NCBI GenBank assembly: GCA_037157565.1
Contig: JAZHRO010000073.1
Location: forward strand, 97,876,001 to 97,940,000
Length of the DNA: 64,000 nucleotides
Direction of reading: 5' to 3'
Source: Thalassia testudinum
Taxonomy: Eukaryota > Streptophyta > Magnoliopsida > Alismatales > Hydrocharitaceae
Shown: piece after piece, positions 42,551 through 56,169 of the stretch
Position numbering within the stretch: the stretch's first letter is position 1
How the letters are laid out: the number at the start of each line of letters is the position of its first letter
Notes under the pieces: model-generated
What the model saw: the letters and a program-made list of their open reading frames with translations, nothing else
Database searches by the model: none
Told to the model about the DNA's origin: nothing
Translations under genes and position numbers: made by a program

Positions 42551-42906
42551 AGGAGTGTCGCGAGGAGGATCCAAAGGCATGTGGTGGAGGTGGCTTCTCG
42601 GCCGTTGGATCTTGATCCAACAGTCGAGATTTGATGATGAGGATTAAGTGGAGCCAGTGCTAGGTGCTCATGGCTGGTGTTGGGTGGCCTAGATGGTGCC
42701 ATGTGGTGCCATCTGGGCTGTCCATCTTCTATCTGTTGTAGAGGATGCCACGGTGCTCGGATGGAGATGATTCCTGCGTTGTCGGATTGCAATCATTGCT
42801 TCAGATCCATCCGTATAGTTAGATTTTTCATCTGAAGCCTGTAAGGATGTCTCATTGCCCCTTGGCCATTGATCTTCGTTGAACTTGTTGTGGGAGCTAC
42901 GGAGGT

Positions 42907-44404
42907 TGATGCATGTGTTTCACGTGTGAAATCGGGGTTAAGAGTAACCCGTCGTTGTAGTCGCAAAACTCATTATCAAATAAAATTTTACCGAAACTCC
43001 AAGGGAGTCCTGGGTCAAACACAGGGAGGCGATGTTTACTTAGCTTGAAAACCACGCTTCATTTTGTTTGTTTTTGGTCTTTTAGTTTTTGTTATTTATT
43101 TGTGTTTTTGAAATAAGAAGACAAGTAGAATAAATTCACAAGAGAGATGGAAAAAGCATGATATATATCACACCAATGTCAATTACAATGATATATGAAA
43201 GCATAAAAGAGAAAGAGGTGAGAAGAATCTCCTGAAGCGGATGTTCAACGACACGATGGCGCCTGGCGGATGCTTGGACGAACGAGCTAAGAAGAGAGAT
43301 GACGGAGGTGAGATGCGGGAGGACGTCGGGTAGAGGAAAGCTTCAGTGTGGCTCCAAAATGGAGGTGAGGAGGTGGAGATGTTCTGCTATCGGAATGGAG
43401 GTGAGAGGATAGCTCCAAGGTGACCTATGAATGGAGATGGGAAGATGGAGGAATATTTGGTGGGGCAGAGGTTCCTTACACTAATAGGAGCCTTGGGATC
43501 TTGAGAGTAAGCTCTAACGGAGCGTTGGTAGGGTTGCTAGAGCTTAAGAGTAGGCAGGAGTAGAGTAGGTAGAGATTCCTTGGAAGGGAGGGGATGTAGG
43601 TCCTTATAGAGTGGATGAGAGGAGGCTAGAATAGGTATAAGACCAATAGCGACCTTTAGGTCATCGCTGTACGTCCATCTCAAGTGTCGTTGTGGCTAGC
43701 TCATGCTCACTCATGCACGCAGTTGGCCTTGTGCCTACGAGCAATAGTGACGGCTGTAAGCGTCACTAAATGTCTACCAGGATGTCGCTGAAGGTTGGCG
43801 CTAACCAATCACACACTCGAGCATGTGGGATTGCGTGTTCTCGAGGTGCATCGGTGATCACTTACAACATTAACACCCTCTGAGTGGTGCCATGTGGAGA
43901 AGTTTCTGCTGCTATAAGACATCCAACAGGCACAATCGAATCGCGCCCGCTCTTCGCGAGATTTCCCCCTGCACATCGTGGCTCGAACTCGTGCTCGTGG
44001 TTTGTGAGCGCATGTCTTCAACAATGTGCCAAGGCCGCAGTTGGTCGAGTGGAGGGTTGGTGAGGCAGCGCGGTTAGGGCACCCCTCAGTAGTTGGATTG
44101 AGATCTCACGGCTGAGATCTCATCTTGTTGTGGGCTTAGGGCGGCTACAGTTTGTGTTGGGTGGACTAGATGGCACCACGTGGCACCATCTGGACCATCC
44201 ATCTTCTTCTTCTTGTAGAGGGTGCTACGAAGCTCTGATCGGGGTGATTTCATGTTGACGGACTACGATTGTCGCTTCGAATTCATCCGTACGGTCAGAT
44301 TCTTCATCTAAAGCCCATAAAGATGTTGCACTACCTCCTGGCCTTGTAAAATGGAAGATTTAATGTACATAATATACAACTATCCTAAATTCCATGCAAT
44401 GGAT
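42907..44404 (-). mobile_element. Element H: 3' LTR, left part, interrupted by E
   Basis: It starts TGATGCATGTG and follows the F LTR to TGCAATGGAT, where E is inserted; the LTR resumes at 60349 and ends at 60438. The joined length is about 1.59 kb. The TATA-like sequence is TCTATAAGGA on minus (43601-43610). Bases 44400-44404 (TGGAT) are the TSD of E. Confidence 0.9.
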
Positions 44405-47079
44405 TGATGGGAACACCATCATGAGCCATAACTAGCTCATTTTGACCCCATTAAGTCAGTAAATACTCCTACATAACTGCCAGAGAGTCATAAGTCACTG
44501 CATAATCATTCTAAGGGAAAAATAAGAAACTAGGGTTAAAACTATACTGTTACCAACATATCATGAATGAAGTACAAGCACGGTTTTTCTCAGGGGTTGA
44601 ATGAAGGTCAAATGGTCTTAGAAAGCTAACAAGTGGGTTAAAACAATCAGAAAAGGGTTTGCACGTGTTCTGAGAATTAAATGACTTTTGAAACCCTAAA
44701 AATAGACCCGCTTAATTAATTGAGGTTCTGATCAGGATAAAATTCACCTAAACCCTATAAAATTCATAGAAAAATATTCTCTATCATTTGGAATCTTCAA
44801 TTTGACCATTAGAACTCGTTTTGACCCAGAATAGAGTCATAGACAGACATTTGCCCTAATTTGGGTTTTTGCATAAATTACCTAGTCAAACGTGATCAAA
44901 ACTAAAATCAAACTTCACCATTGGATTTCTTAGGTCCAAATTAGGTTGGTACCAAAATTTGGACCCAAGATGAGTTTGTCTTGACCTAGTTTGCAACTTG
45001 GTCCTATCTGATTACATTTCTATTCTTAACTTTCAAAATCTTTTCAAATAGATCCCTAACTTTGTTGTTGTTATCACAAAAGGGTCCCTACCACCATTAA
45101 ACCTATTCCTACTTGCTTCGGCAACCTTAATTTGGAACGAACTCCCTGATTTCTTGACGAATCCCTTTCAAATTTGGAAAGGAAGTTCATCAAGAAATTT
45201 CCTTCTAAACCCGATCCCAAGCTGTAAGACTTACCCAATCACTCATGCTAATGCATAAGATATTTGGGTATCAAGGAATTCCCAAACTCCGGCAAGCTTT
45301 CCAAGCTTGGGAAGCTTGCTTTCCAAGCCCAAAATCTCCTCCTGAGGCCTAGAAAAGAACCTCCTGGTCACACCGTCTTCCTCATGCTCGAAATCGTTCC
45401 AGAATCCCCACTAATTCCTCTCTCTCTCTCTCTCGACCGAAAGCTCCTTGACGTCCGGCGAGCCCCTCCATCCATCTCTATCCTCCATTTGCAATACCAG
45501 CAGCAGAGATATCCTCCTTGCTTCTTCCCGCGTCGAGCTGTACCAGTCAGCGCCCTAACCTCCCTCTTCCTTACCGTCTCTCTCTCCAAAGCTATTCCCT
45601 TCTCCAGCACCGGCAACACCATAACTGGCACCGCCTCTACCCTACTTCATCTGCTAGCTACCCAAATCGACACCTCATTTTCCACTCTTCAATTCCAAAC
45701 ATTCGCCACTTCGTTTCGACCGTCAACTCAGCCGACCACCCTTCGTCTACCACTTCGCCGGCATACCTCCGACGAGCTTGCACGGCCACTACGCTCCACC
45801 AACCTGGCCACCGTTCATCCCTACACCTCTGTCGTGTCCCAAAGAGTGAAAGCCCTCTAGTCTTCAAGGCTATTAGCCTCTCCAACGCTCCACCGAACAC
45901 ACCTACTCTCATGCTCACAGTCCACCTCTACTACGCATGCATGGACCTCATCACGCCACACAACCCCCACCATTGCACTTGCTGTGGTCCGGCAAAGGTC
46001 CTGAGCATGTTTAATTGGGCCGCGAGGCTGTTTGCTTGATTTTAGGTGTGCCACCTCCTTCACCATTGACTAAAAGCTTCAAGAAGCTTCGACACGGTCC
46101 AGGATTGATAGCACCTAGGTGACACCCTCAGGACGTGCGGATTTCTTCTAGGAACGTCCTCGCACGGTCAATTGGAACCTTTGACCACTCCTTATGTGTG
46201 AATTAGGCAAAGGAAGCAACAGCAGCGTGCGCAAAGAAAGCAGGGACGTTTAGTCCCATATCAGAAATAGTAGAAGCGATGCTATCGCATATATTGAATT
46301 TGTGATAGAGGCTTATAGCCTCTAAACACAAGGTGAGGTCCCTCTCACCCACGCACACCTACGCCTCATCCATGACACCTCACCCGAGGACCTGGTGCGC
46401 CCGACCCACCTAAGCCTACACTCCTTGGCTTCGGCCACATCCGCAGCCCTGGACCTGGGTACGTGCTTACCTGATTACCTGACTATCCATTGAGAGGCCC
46501 TGGGAGGGTGGAGCCTAAGAGAGAAGGAGAAGGAGAGCTTGCGTGGGTAGGGGGAGGGTTTTGCTGCAGAGAGAACTGGCTGACACTTAGCCAATTCAAG
46601 AAGCCTTTCCCTCTGTGTGAAGTAGCTGAACAGAGAAAGAAAGAAGAAGGCTAGAGCAGAAGAAAAGGAAAGAAGAGGTGCTGCACAGGAAGAAGAAGTA
46701 CAAAGAGAAGAAGAAGAAGAAGAGAAAAGAGAAAGAAACTGAGAGACCCTTGAGTCTCTAGCACTGTAGTATAAACTATTTAAGTCGTCTGATATCATTT
46801 GATTAACATCTACTTGAGGCTTGATTTAAGCATTATTTGTAAGGTGTAATTGGTGATTTAAATCACCATTTTACTCCATTCTTTTTGAACATTGATACCT
46901 GATATTATTATTATTGCAATCTCTTTGACTTAAATTGTGATCTTGAGTTTGAAATTGCCATATTGCTCCCTGTGTTGGATCTCAAAACTTTCTTAAGTAA
47001 TAAAATTTATTTGTTTTCAAAGCGATTTCAGCTATACTATAACACAATTTTTTTTAACCTCGATTTTGCCTCGACAACA
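44405..47079 (+). repeat. 5' LTR of element E (2675 bp)
   Basis: It starts TGATGGGAAC and ends GACAACA. The TATA box kept in B and in the 3' LTR is changed here: CCTAGAAAAG at about 45348. It has a purine tract at 46621-46745. Frames at 45264-46066 are LTR-internal. Confidence 0.93.
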
Positions 47080-47082
47080 TTT

Positions 47083-47100
47083 TGGTGCCGTTGTCGAGGA
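47083..47100 (+). other. Primer-binding site of element E (variant)
   Basis: TGGTGCCGTTGTCGAGGA, three bases after the LTR. It is related to the tRNA-Asp site but with three changes from C. Confidence 0.75.
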
Positions 47101-48208
47101 GTAACGGGCAATTTAGTACTCTTGATTACAATTCCTGATTTGATTTCTAACTTGCTATATCTCTTTTGCTGTGGTTTGTTTCAGGAGGGATACATTCCAG
47201 GAAAATCAGCCGCACATTAAAAATGCCAGGGGCAGGTAAGTTCTAACTACTCTCTCTTAAGCCCCTGATTCTGAAAAGGTTAAAAGGAAGAAATCAATTA
47301 GGGCTACTTGCATTCTATCCTTAGATAATTCATCAAGTTTCCTGGTTTGATACATTTTATTTAGACAACAAATCTTAATCTATGCACCCACCTGAAGCTT
47401 AAGGTATCTAGGGCTATCACATTCATGCTTGAGCCCTAGGTACCACATTTTGACAAATTCAATTGGACCAAATTAGAGCCAATTAAGGATTTCAGTTTAG
47501 GGTTTTTAGAGACACACTTGCTTAATCAAGAAATCATCTTTCCAAACAATGTGTGCCTAGACCTTGATTGAACTGATTTATTCAAGTAAAACCCTAAAAA
47601 TTAGGCTCTTAAAATCATTTGAACACCAAAAGATAGACCTAAGATTCTCAAAAGGATAATATAGGTGAAGTTGACCCACCTTGTTGGGTCAAGCAATATT
47701 TAAATTAGGTCACTTTTTGCACTCAACACATCTTAAAGTTCAAGTGAAATCCTAAGCACCCTTGCTCTTAATTAAAATTGGTATACTTAAGAGGTCAAGT
47801 CCCTATTCTGGTCAACCTGGAACATCAGTGACAAGAGAGGTCAGGTGGGGGAAACCCTGTAATCCGTGGGGGCGCTCTACTGTGTAGGGGTCTTTTTGTG
47901 ACTCTCCCTCTCTAGCTGCCCAAGTAATTCTCAGGTGGATGGCTTTCTGACTAAGGGGTATCATCCGCCCCGAACCTCTATAGTCATCCAAAATTTTTTG
48001 AGTGTCTTGATTGGGTCCATCACATTCTACCTTTCATTTAGTCCATCGGTGCATGTTCAGGAGGAGGTCTTTAAGACCATCCTTGAGGCCTCCTTTACCT
48101 GCTCATTCACGTCAAGGCCAAGCCTCGACCTCCTTGTTTGTGTGACAACCCAATCCTATTGATATCTCTTCCGATTCATCTGAACCTGATTCTCCTTCAT
48201 CCATCATC
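47101..48208 (+). other. 5' leader of element E
   Basis: Non-coding and collinear with the C leader. It includes the GTGACAAGAGAGGTC block (47828) and the hairpin region 48061-48094. No gene. Confidence 0.75.
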
Positions 48209-50160
48209 ATGGCACAACCCGTAGAAGAAATCTTGAAAATCAACTTCAACGCCTCAATGATCTATTCCAAGCCTTTGTGAACCTACCGTAGCGTCCAATG
48301 ATGCGAGATCACTAGAATCCCACTGCGGTGGCAATCGAACCCCGAGTACAAATCCCTGCAAGAGGTCCTGACACTGAACTCAAGCCCAACCTGATTTATG
48401 CCATTCCCAAATTCCATGGGCATAATTCCGAAGATCCTTTCTAGCATATCAAACAACTCAAGTATCTGGCCCAGACCTTCAGATTAGAAGCTGAAAATTG
48501 GGATATTCTACTCATGAAAATGTTCTCCTTCTCCCTCATGGATAAAGCCGCTCACTCGTACCAAACCCAAATGCATCCAATCAACACATGGGCGGAACTT
48601 TAATTCGAGTTTTTGAGAAAGTTCTTCCCTGTTGGTCGGACAAATGCTTTACGGCACCAGATCACACATTTCGCACAACAAGCAGGAGAACCACTTCACA
48701 AAGCATGAGATCGTTTTCTAGATCTCATGCGAAAGTGCCCCCATCACAGAGCTCCTAAATGGGAACAAGTCTAGTATTTTTACTAGGGACTCCATGAGGC
48801 TATTCGATTATTCGTCAATGCGACGGGTGGAGGAGACATCTTGGGTCAACACGAAGACACCATGTGGTACATTCTCGAGAATATGTGCGAGAACTCCATC
48901 AATAATGAATCCATGGGCATGTTCGACCAGATGAATGCTTGTTCATTGACAAATCCAAAGGGAGGACATGAGACGCAGGGCCTATCCTCTTCCATCGACT
49001 TGGAACTGATGGCCAATCATCTGGACAAGGTCTCTATTATTGAGAAAAAGGTGGATGAGCTAACTCGACATTTACAGCGAGCCACCTCTGCGGAAAACCC
49101 ATTCACACAACCATCCTCTGGCAGGGAGGCCATGCACAACATATATCACCGACCTTCTCAGGGGATGGATCCATATCCACTCCCGTCTGATTCTGGTTTC
49201 GGAGGAAACACTGGATCCACCTACTCTAGTTGGGGGAACTCTGAACCCTCATATTCTGATTTTCCCGAGGTTCCTCAGACCTGTGAGGACCTCAACACCA
49301 TTCAGAATGATCCATTTTCAAACACCTACAACCCTGGATGGTGTAATCATCCCAATTTCACATGGTCAGGCAATAATCAAAATCAAAGACCTCAATATTA
49401 GCCCTAACCACAAGCTTCTCGTCCATATTAGCCGCCTCAGCCTTAGCCTAACCCAACTTATCAATCAGGGCCGACTTAGATAGATCAAATGACTCTTATC
49501 CTTCAGACTCTAGCTGACAATCAAAAGACGAATGCGGCTATGCAAAAATAGTATAGAGACAAGATCACAAAGGTTCGCAATCAACTTGCCTAGATGGAAA
49601 ATCCTCGCCAACCTAGTGCACTTCCTTCACAACCTCTGCCTAATCCGAATAACATGCCTAACCAAAGGCGCGTTATGAACCCAAATTTGGGCCAAGCTCA
49701 CTTTGTTTATCAGGCCTCTTCTACTCCATCACCCGACGGGATGGAGGCTTCGACATCGTATACGGGTTACCAGCAGCAAGCACCTCTTCTACCCACCCCA
49801 AACCAGAACCAGGTAGGATTGAATTCTTTTACTACCTGCACTTGCAAAACAACACAGGACCCACCTTATCCAAACCACTCCCACCTTGGTAATACAAACC
49901 CTAACCCTAGGATAGTCATCCTGGGCACCTCTATCCTAGATCAAGAACCTGGACCCATTATAGAGGAACCATCTAAGGTTCCATTTCCTGAGGCCTTGAC
50001 CAAGGGAAAAAGGATAACAAAAACCCTGGCACCTGAGGAGGACCTAGTTAAGCTCTTTGAGCAGGTCCATATAAACATCCCCCTGATGGATGCAATACAC
50101 CACGTATTGGCTTACGCACGATTTTTGAAAGACGTATGTATGCCTAAGCATAAGCCGTGA
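48209..50160 (+). pseudogene. gag: Gag of element E (decayed)
   Basis: The start is ATG at 48209 (MAQPVEE). The first 600 bases carry many stops, but the capsid core is still visible (PKFHGHNSEDPF near 48410, KMFSFSLMDKAAHS near 48520). Open stretches are 48841-49401, with the KKVDELTRHLQRATSA and NDPFSNTYNPGW blocks, and 49594-50160. The latter includes VHINIPLMDAI and ARFLKDVC before protease. It aligns along its length with Gag of C. Where C has stops, E usually retains the sense codon, for example TGG opposite the TGA at C 20464. Confidence 0.85.
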
Positions 50161-50640
50161 ACCAAAGATGGGAGTCCGATCGCATTGTCAGAGCAAGCTA
50201 GCTCTGTCATCTTGAGCAAACTCCCACATAAGGCAAAAGACCCAGGCACCCCTTTGATCTCCTGTGAAATTGGTGATAAACGATGTGATCTACCCTTATT
50301 AGACTTAGGAGCCTCTATAAATTTGATACCCACATCCCTACTAGACTATTTTGAGGAATCTGAACTTAAACTGACTGAAATGACTTTACAACTAGCCGAC
50401 CGATCAATTAAGTCGCTAAAAGGAATTCTCAAGGATGTCATAGTTAGGGTGCATGATTTCTATTTTCCAATGGATTTTATTGTCTTAGAAATGGATGCTT
50501 GTGAGAATGTGAAGAATACATTGATCATACTAGGGAGATTGTTTCTGGCCACTACTAGGGCCAATATCAATTGAGGAAGGCCAAATTGAATTAAAATTTG
50601 GAAGCAAGACACTAAAGATCGACATCTTTAAAGCCCAACA
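50161..50640 (+). pseudogene. Aspartic protease of element E
   Basis: The open stretch 50185-50574 holds AKDPGTPLISC and the active site LLDLGASINLIP (about 50297-50332). LQLADRSIKSLKGILKDV follows, then IILGRLFLATTRANIN, where the usual GRPFLA has Leu for Pro. A TGA follows the last residue, after which related sequence continues (KFGSKTLKIDIFKAQQG) in another frame. Fold and order match the protease of C. It lies directly downstream of the gag segment, and the frame is disrupted between them. Confidence 0.85.
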
Positions 50641-50879
50641 AGGAATTAATTGATGAGTTATAGAACAAATTTGCGATATTGAAGTGGTAGTTGACAACTT
50701 CATCGAGGAAAAAACTATTTCGGATCAACCAGAAGAGGATCAAAACCCATAATTAGGGGAGCCTGAACTCAACCTAAACACACCCATAGCTCCTTCCTTT
50801 GCTCCCAACAACCATCCTGAACTACCCTCTGCTGCAGAAAACCTGATTTTGGAATTAAAGCCTCTTCCCAATCATCTCA

Positions 50880-52657
50880 AGTATGTCTTTTTGGGTTCCA
50901 ATCAGACGTTTCCTATGATTATCAACTCCCGACTCACACCTGATCAGGAAACATGCCTGATTTCTGTTCTCTAGCAACTTCGAAGAGCCATTGGAGGGAC
51001 TCTCGATGATCTCACTATTATCAGCCCTTCATACTGCACACAACACATCTACACTGAAGAGGGCCTATGACCATCTTGTGAAATGCAGAGATGCCTGAAT
51101 CTAAATTTGTAGGATGTCATGAAAAAGGATATTATCAAGTGGTTAGCTGCAGGGATCATCTACCTGATCTCCGACAGTCGGTGGGTGTGCCCAATCCAAG
51201 TTGTGCCAAAAAAGGCAGGGCTCACCGTCATCACGACTGAAATCGGAGAAACCATATCAACCCGTATAGCAAACTCGAGAAGAGTCTGCATTGATTACAG
51301 AAGACTCAATTCCTCCATGAAGAAGGATCATTTCCCACTACCGTTCATTGATCAGATTCTTGAGAAACTAGTGGAAAATTGATTCTTCTGCTTTTTGGAC
51401 GGGTACTCTGGTTACAATTAGGTCGCAATCCATCCCGAGGACCAGGAGAAGACTACTTTCACCTACCCCTTTGGAACTTACGCATTCTGAAGGATGCCGT
51501 TCAGTCTCTGCAATGCACCCGCCACCTTTCAACGATGCATGCTTGCCATATTCTCAGATATGGTAGTTGAATACCTTGAAGTCTTCATGGATGACTTCTC
51601 AGTATTTGGTGAATCATTTGACAATTGCCTCCTACACTTGGTCCAGATCCTCAGGTGATGCATTGATGTGAAGTTGGTTCTTTCCTAGGAAAAGAGCCAC
51701 TTCATGGTACCTGAGGATATTGTCCTGGGACATCTCATCTCTGAAAAGGGTATCCAGGTTGATCGAGCCAAGGTGAATCTCATTTCCAAACTCCCTATGC
51801 CTAGATCGGTCAAAGGCATCCAATCCTTCCTGGGGTACGTCATTTTTTATTGTTGATTCATTCCAAATTTCTCGAAAATTGCGTGCCCCCTGACTAATCT
51901 TCTATCTAAGGATGTCCCCTTTGAAATCTCCAAGGAGTGTACTCAAGCATTTAAGATCCTACATGATCGACTTACCCAAGCACCTATCCTATAGTCCCCT
52001 AATTGGTCTCAACCCTTTGAGGTCATGTACGATGCATCTGATTATGCTGTAGGAGTGGTACTTGGGAAAAAAATAGATGGGAAACCCGTGGTCATCTACT
52101 ACGTTAGCAAGACACTTGACGAGGCTCAACATAACTACATAGTTACTGAGGAGCTGCTAGCTATAGTATTTTCCCTGAAAAAGTTCAGAACATAACTTAT
52201 GGGTTCCCGTATTATCATTTACTCAGATCACACTACTGTGAGGCATCTCCTTACGAAGAAGGATGCGAAACCACAGCTAATCCGCTAGATCTTGCTGTTG
52301 TAAGAGTTTGACCTTGAGATTCGCCACAAGGAGGGAAAATAGAATGTGGTAGCTGATCACTTTTCCCGCCTTCCTTCAGACATTATCGACCCTTCCGGAC
52401 CCATTACTGAACATTTTCCAAATGAGCACCTCTTGACTATCAGTGTGGGACTTCCATGGTTTGCTGATCTAGTAAACTACTTGGCGTCACATCAAATCCC
52501 GTCCGATTGGCCAAAAGCCAAGAAGGACAAATTACTTTCCGATGCCAAGTACTACTTTTGGGAAGAACCATATCTCTTCCACATTGGTGTTGATCATATC
52601 ATCCGACGATGTGTTTCGGAAGTGGAACTTCAGGACATTTTGTCCTTTTGCCAATGA
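50880..52657 (+). pseudogene. pol: Reverse transcriptase and RNase H of element E
   Basis: The N-terminal RT begins near 50880 (YVFLGSNQT). An open stretch at 51119-51382 has [25 protein letters not shown] and [13 protein letters not shown]. After a TGA at 51380-51382 the sequence continues with [25 protein letters not shown] and the catalytic FMDDFSVFG (about 51588). RNase H shows YDASDYAVGVVLG (about 52027), where the usual C of CDAS is Y, then SDHTTVRHLL (about 52223) and VVADHFSRLP (52344). The stretch 52346-52657 leads into integrase. At least ten stops and several frame changes are visible. Confidence 0.85.
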
Positions 52658-53735
52658 CCAGGCATGCGGTGGACACTTCTCTGGCCATAAAACGGTAGCA
52701 AAAGTCCTCCAGTGTGGCTTCTATTGGCCTATGTTTTTCAAAGGTGCAAACAATCACTATAAGGCATTCACTCATTGCTAGACCTTAGGCAACATGAGCC
52801 GCCATGATAGGATGCCCTTATAGCCAATTCTCGTATGCGAAATTTCAATATCTGGGGGATTGATTTTATGGCACCCTTCCCTATTTCAGATGGCTTCGAA
52901 TACATTCTTCTCGCTATTGACTACATTTCCAAATGGATCGAAGCCATTTCGACCTGAATTAATGATCATAAGGTGGTTATCAAATTCATTCGTCAGAACA
53001 TCTTCTCTCGGTTCAGGATTCCACAGTCCATAATCTCCGATGGAGGGACCCATTTCACGAATGCTCAGTTCAGATCACTATGACCAAGTGTGAGGTGTCA
53101 CATAAGATCTCAACTCCTTATCACCCCCAAACTAATGATCTAGCTGAGTTATCAAATCGGAAGATCAAGAAAATCCTTCAAGTCATTGTCCAACCTGATA
53201 GGAAAGATTGGTCATCCTGACTTTCGGAAGCTTTGTGGGCTTATAGGACCGCCCACAAAACCCAATTAGGCATGCCTCCCTTCAGATTAGTGTACGGGAA
53301 GGCATGTCACCTCCCGGTCGAATTAGAGCACAAAGCCTATTGGGTAGTACGAAACTGCAATCTCAGTCTTTCTAAGGCAGGAAACCACAAAAAGCTTCAA
53401 ATGAGTGAGATCGATGAACTATGCCATGACGTGTATGAGAACTCATGAATTTATAAAGAGCAGGTAAAGGCCTTTCACGATAAGCACATATCCAGAAAGA
53501 TCTTTTTCCCTGGTCAGAAAGTCCTACTCTTTGATGCTAAACTCAAATTATTCCTAGGAAAACTCAAATCAAAATGGATTGGACCATAACTCATCCAACG
53601 AATCATTGGAAATGAAGCTATCGAAATCAGTCAACTCAGCCATGATTAAGAACCTTTTGTCATGAATGGTCAGAGACTCAAACCGTTCATTGAACTCATC
53701 GATACAAATTTGCCTGAGGTATCTTTTACCTTCTA
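52658..53735 (+). pseudogene. Integrase of element E
   Basis: Zinc-finger remnants ([11 protein letters not shown] near 52665) lead into the core. The first D is in the [14 protein letters not shown] stretch near 52855 and the second in SDGGTHFTN near 53035. The LAELSNR block is near 53140. The open piece 53233-53448 covers [36 protein letters not shown] in shared sections. The tail [19 protein letters not shown] (about 53535-53590) is damaged, and the frame changes near 53083 and elsewhere. The triad residues look present, but the gene is broken. Confidence 0.83.
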
Positions 53736-54827
53736 ATCTCCCTGAGCTCATTGCTCCCGGCTGATGGTGTTAAACTCAGCGCTTATCAGGAGGCAACCTG
53801 TTATTTTGAAAAACCTGAAACCCTTCCTAACATATCTTATGCTGAACTCATATTGCACTTTAGGGTTCATCCATTAGAACAGCCGACTCCACCTCTGGTA
53901 CCCGTACCCAAGCTTGAAATCGTCTGTAATAGTCACCCCGACCCATTCACCTGCCCAACACCTATTCTAATGAATGTTCTAAGCTAAACTTGAACCCAAC
54001 TAATTTACAATGAGGACATTGCAAATCATAGGCATGGGGGGGTATTAAAGTGCAAAATGTCATGAAAATTACTTCACAAGATAGGGTTTTATCGAAAAAA
54101 AATCACATATTCCAGAAAACCCAAAAAAAATAAAAATTGAAAAAGAACAAAAGTAAGAGAGGAGAGGAAATTTTGAATGGATTGCATATTATTTTTGACG
54201 AGAAAAAGGGGAGGAGATAAAAATTTCAAAAAGGAGCACAATTTGAAAAGAAAAGAAAAAGAGATAGTCATTAGTAAAAGATTAAGGAATTGACTTTGGT
54301 CTAGATCAAATCAAAAGAAAGAGAATAAAAGACAAAAAGTGCTAAAGAAACAAAAAGAGATTAGGAGGAACACAGATTTTAGGCCTCTTGGGCTGCAATT
54401 CTAGGCTTAAAAATTCAAGTACTCACTAAGATCTGGATAGTCCTCAAGAGGTTGGGGAAAATGCGGAGCTTAAGTATTAGGACTTAGGCTTAGGGATTAT
54501 TCAGCCTCATTAACTGACCTCTAGTTTGTAGGACTTGGTAACCTAAGCACCCCAATCCACAATCCACACACAGTCTGGTTCAGTGCGCCTAAGTATCAAA
54601 ATCCACACACAGTCTGGCAAATGCGTTAAATCTGTTCTGAAAAAAAAGGGTTACCTAGATTAGGAGTGGTTGATCAACACAAGTTGATTTAGACGAGTTT
54701 CCGACGCGGAGAGGTGGGAAATTCCCCTCGAAGATGTTCAATAACGTATCATCTTCTCGGTGCTTGTCTCTTTGGATATCTAAATATCCTACCAGGGGCA
54801 TCTAAGCACCTTGTGCTGGTTCAGATG
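53736..54827 (+). other. Post-pol non-coding region of E, first part
   Basis: It has the shared GATGGTGTTAAACTCAGCGC/GGAGGCAACCTG block (53759-53800), the internal G-tract (54007-54044), an A-rich stretch (54100-54280) and the conserved hairpin block (54660-54800). It is cut by G at 54828. No env-like gene. Confidence 0.8.
54007..54044 (+). other. Conserved internal G-rich polypurine tract (E)
   Basis: ACAATGAGGACATTGCAA is followed by ATCATAGGCATGGGGGGGTA. Subtracting G and its TSD, it lies about 1.38 kb before the 3' LTR. Confidence 0.8.
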
Positions 54828-55731
54828 TGACAGCGAAATAAGCGTGATTTGTAAAAGTGGGTTTTTAACGTCGTTGCAACATGCGAATCCACTTTCGCTT
54901 TTAAATTTATATCCTAGATAGGGGAAGTATCTAGGGTCGTCCAAGGAGGCCAAATGTTTGCGAAATTAATCCTCTTGCTTACAAATAGATCTCAACTTTC
55001 TTTTTGGTATTTTAAAAATGTAATTTTTTTTTGTTTTGAAAAGACAAGGGCAAAATGCGAATTGTAACGGAAAGTACTAACACCTACAATTGCTTAACTA
55101 AAACTTAAAAGATAGAAATATCTTCTTCCTAAGCTCACTCTAGGCAAGTGGAGGCCTAGAGTAATTAGGAAGAAGAGGTGAAACAAGTGCTATAACCAAA
55201 AGTAACAATTGCAATAAAAAGCTAAAAGAAGGCAATTTAATTAACTAGAATTAGTATTCTTTTCAAGGACAAGTAGAGGAATGCTTCTACTAGAACTAAA
55301 CAAATTTAAAAGCAATAAAAGAAACACTAATCCTCTTGCAAAAGTTGGTGAAGAAGGGAGTCTTCTTGCTCCAAGCCTAGCTACTCCTTGGCTTGAAAAG
55401 AGGGCCTCCTTCTTCTCCTTCCTTGAGAGCTCCTCCAAGGTGGAAGCTACCACCTTCAATGCTCTCCTCCAAGGGGTGGGCGTGCACCACCCTCAAAAGG
55501 TCCTCCAAGGTGGCATGGACCACCTTCAAGATCTCCTCCAAAGATCTTCTTTGCCTGGCTTCTCCTTTGGCTGGCGTGACTCAAGAGAGAAGGGAAGAGG
55601 GGAAGGCACCAAGGGGGCAGAATATCCCCTTAATCTTCTTCTTCTTCTTCTCTCTTTGATGTGGGATTCTAGGTGGAATATGAGAGTGAATTTGCTAGCC
55701 AAGGATGCCTTGAATGGTGGTGGGTAGTGGT

Positions 55732-55742
55732 CTTTTTATAGG
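55732..55742 (-). promoter_or_regulatory. TATA box of solo LTR G
   Basis: CTATAAAAAGA on the minus strand. Confidence 0.55.
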
Positions 55743-56169
55743 GTAGGATGGGGGGTTAAGGTGCCCCTTGAAATGGAGGGCTAGGATGGAAGGATGGAGG
55801 TGGTTGGTGATCCTATGGCCAAGGGTATTTGGCGCCAACACAAAGGGTGTTAAAGGGGGTAGTTATGGTGGTGGTGGTGGCTTTTGGTGGTGGAGAGACA
55901 CCACCATGTTGGCGCCAACCTAGGGTCTTCTAGAAGGGGTGTTAGGTGGATGGTGGAGATGGATTTAAGGAGAGGTGTATGGTGGAGATGAAGGGGATTT
56001 TTGGAGGAAAAAGTGGCGCCATCAAGGGGGTGGTTAGGGTGGTTTTGGCACCACTTTTAGGTGTCTTTTGGAGGTGGTGGGTAGGCTAGGTTGGTACCAA
56101 GTAGGTGGAGCCTAGGTGGAGCTAGTAGGTGGATTTATTAGGTAGGGTTTTTGGGTGGTACAAGCCAAG

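Larger units (their letters stand above)
41587..42906 (-). mobile_element. Element I: LTR fragment of an F-related family
   Basis: From about 41711 to 42870 the order follows the F LTR on the minus strand: GTCAAACACAAGGAGGCG block (41806-41823), TATA (42217-42224), tRNA-like B-box (42491-42501), and the TCAGATCCATCCGTA and CCCCTTGGCCAT blocks near the end. 41587-41709 is probably its leader with a badly decayed PBS. D interrupts it on the left and H on the right. No gene is seen. Confidence 0.65.
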
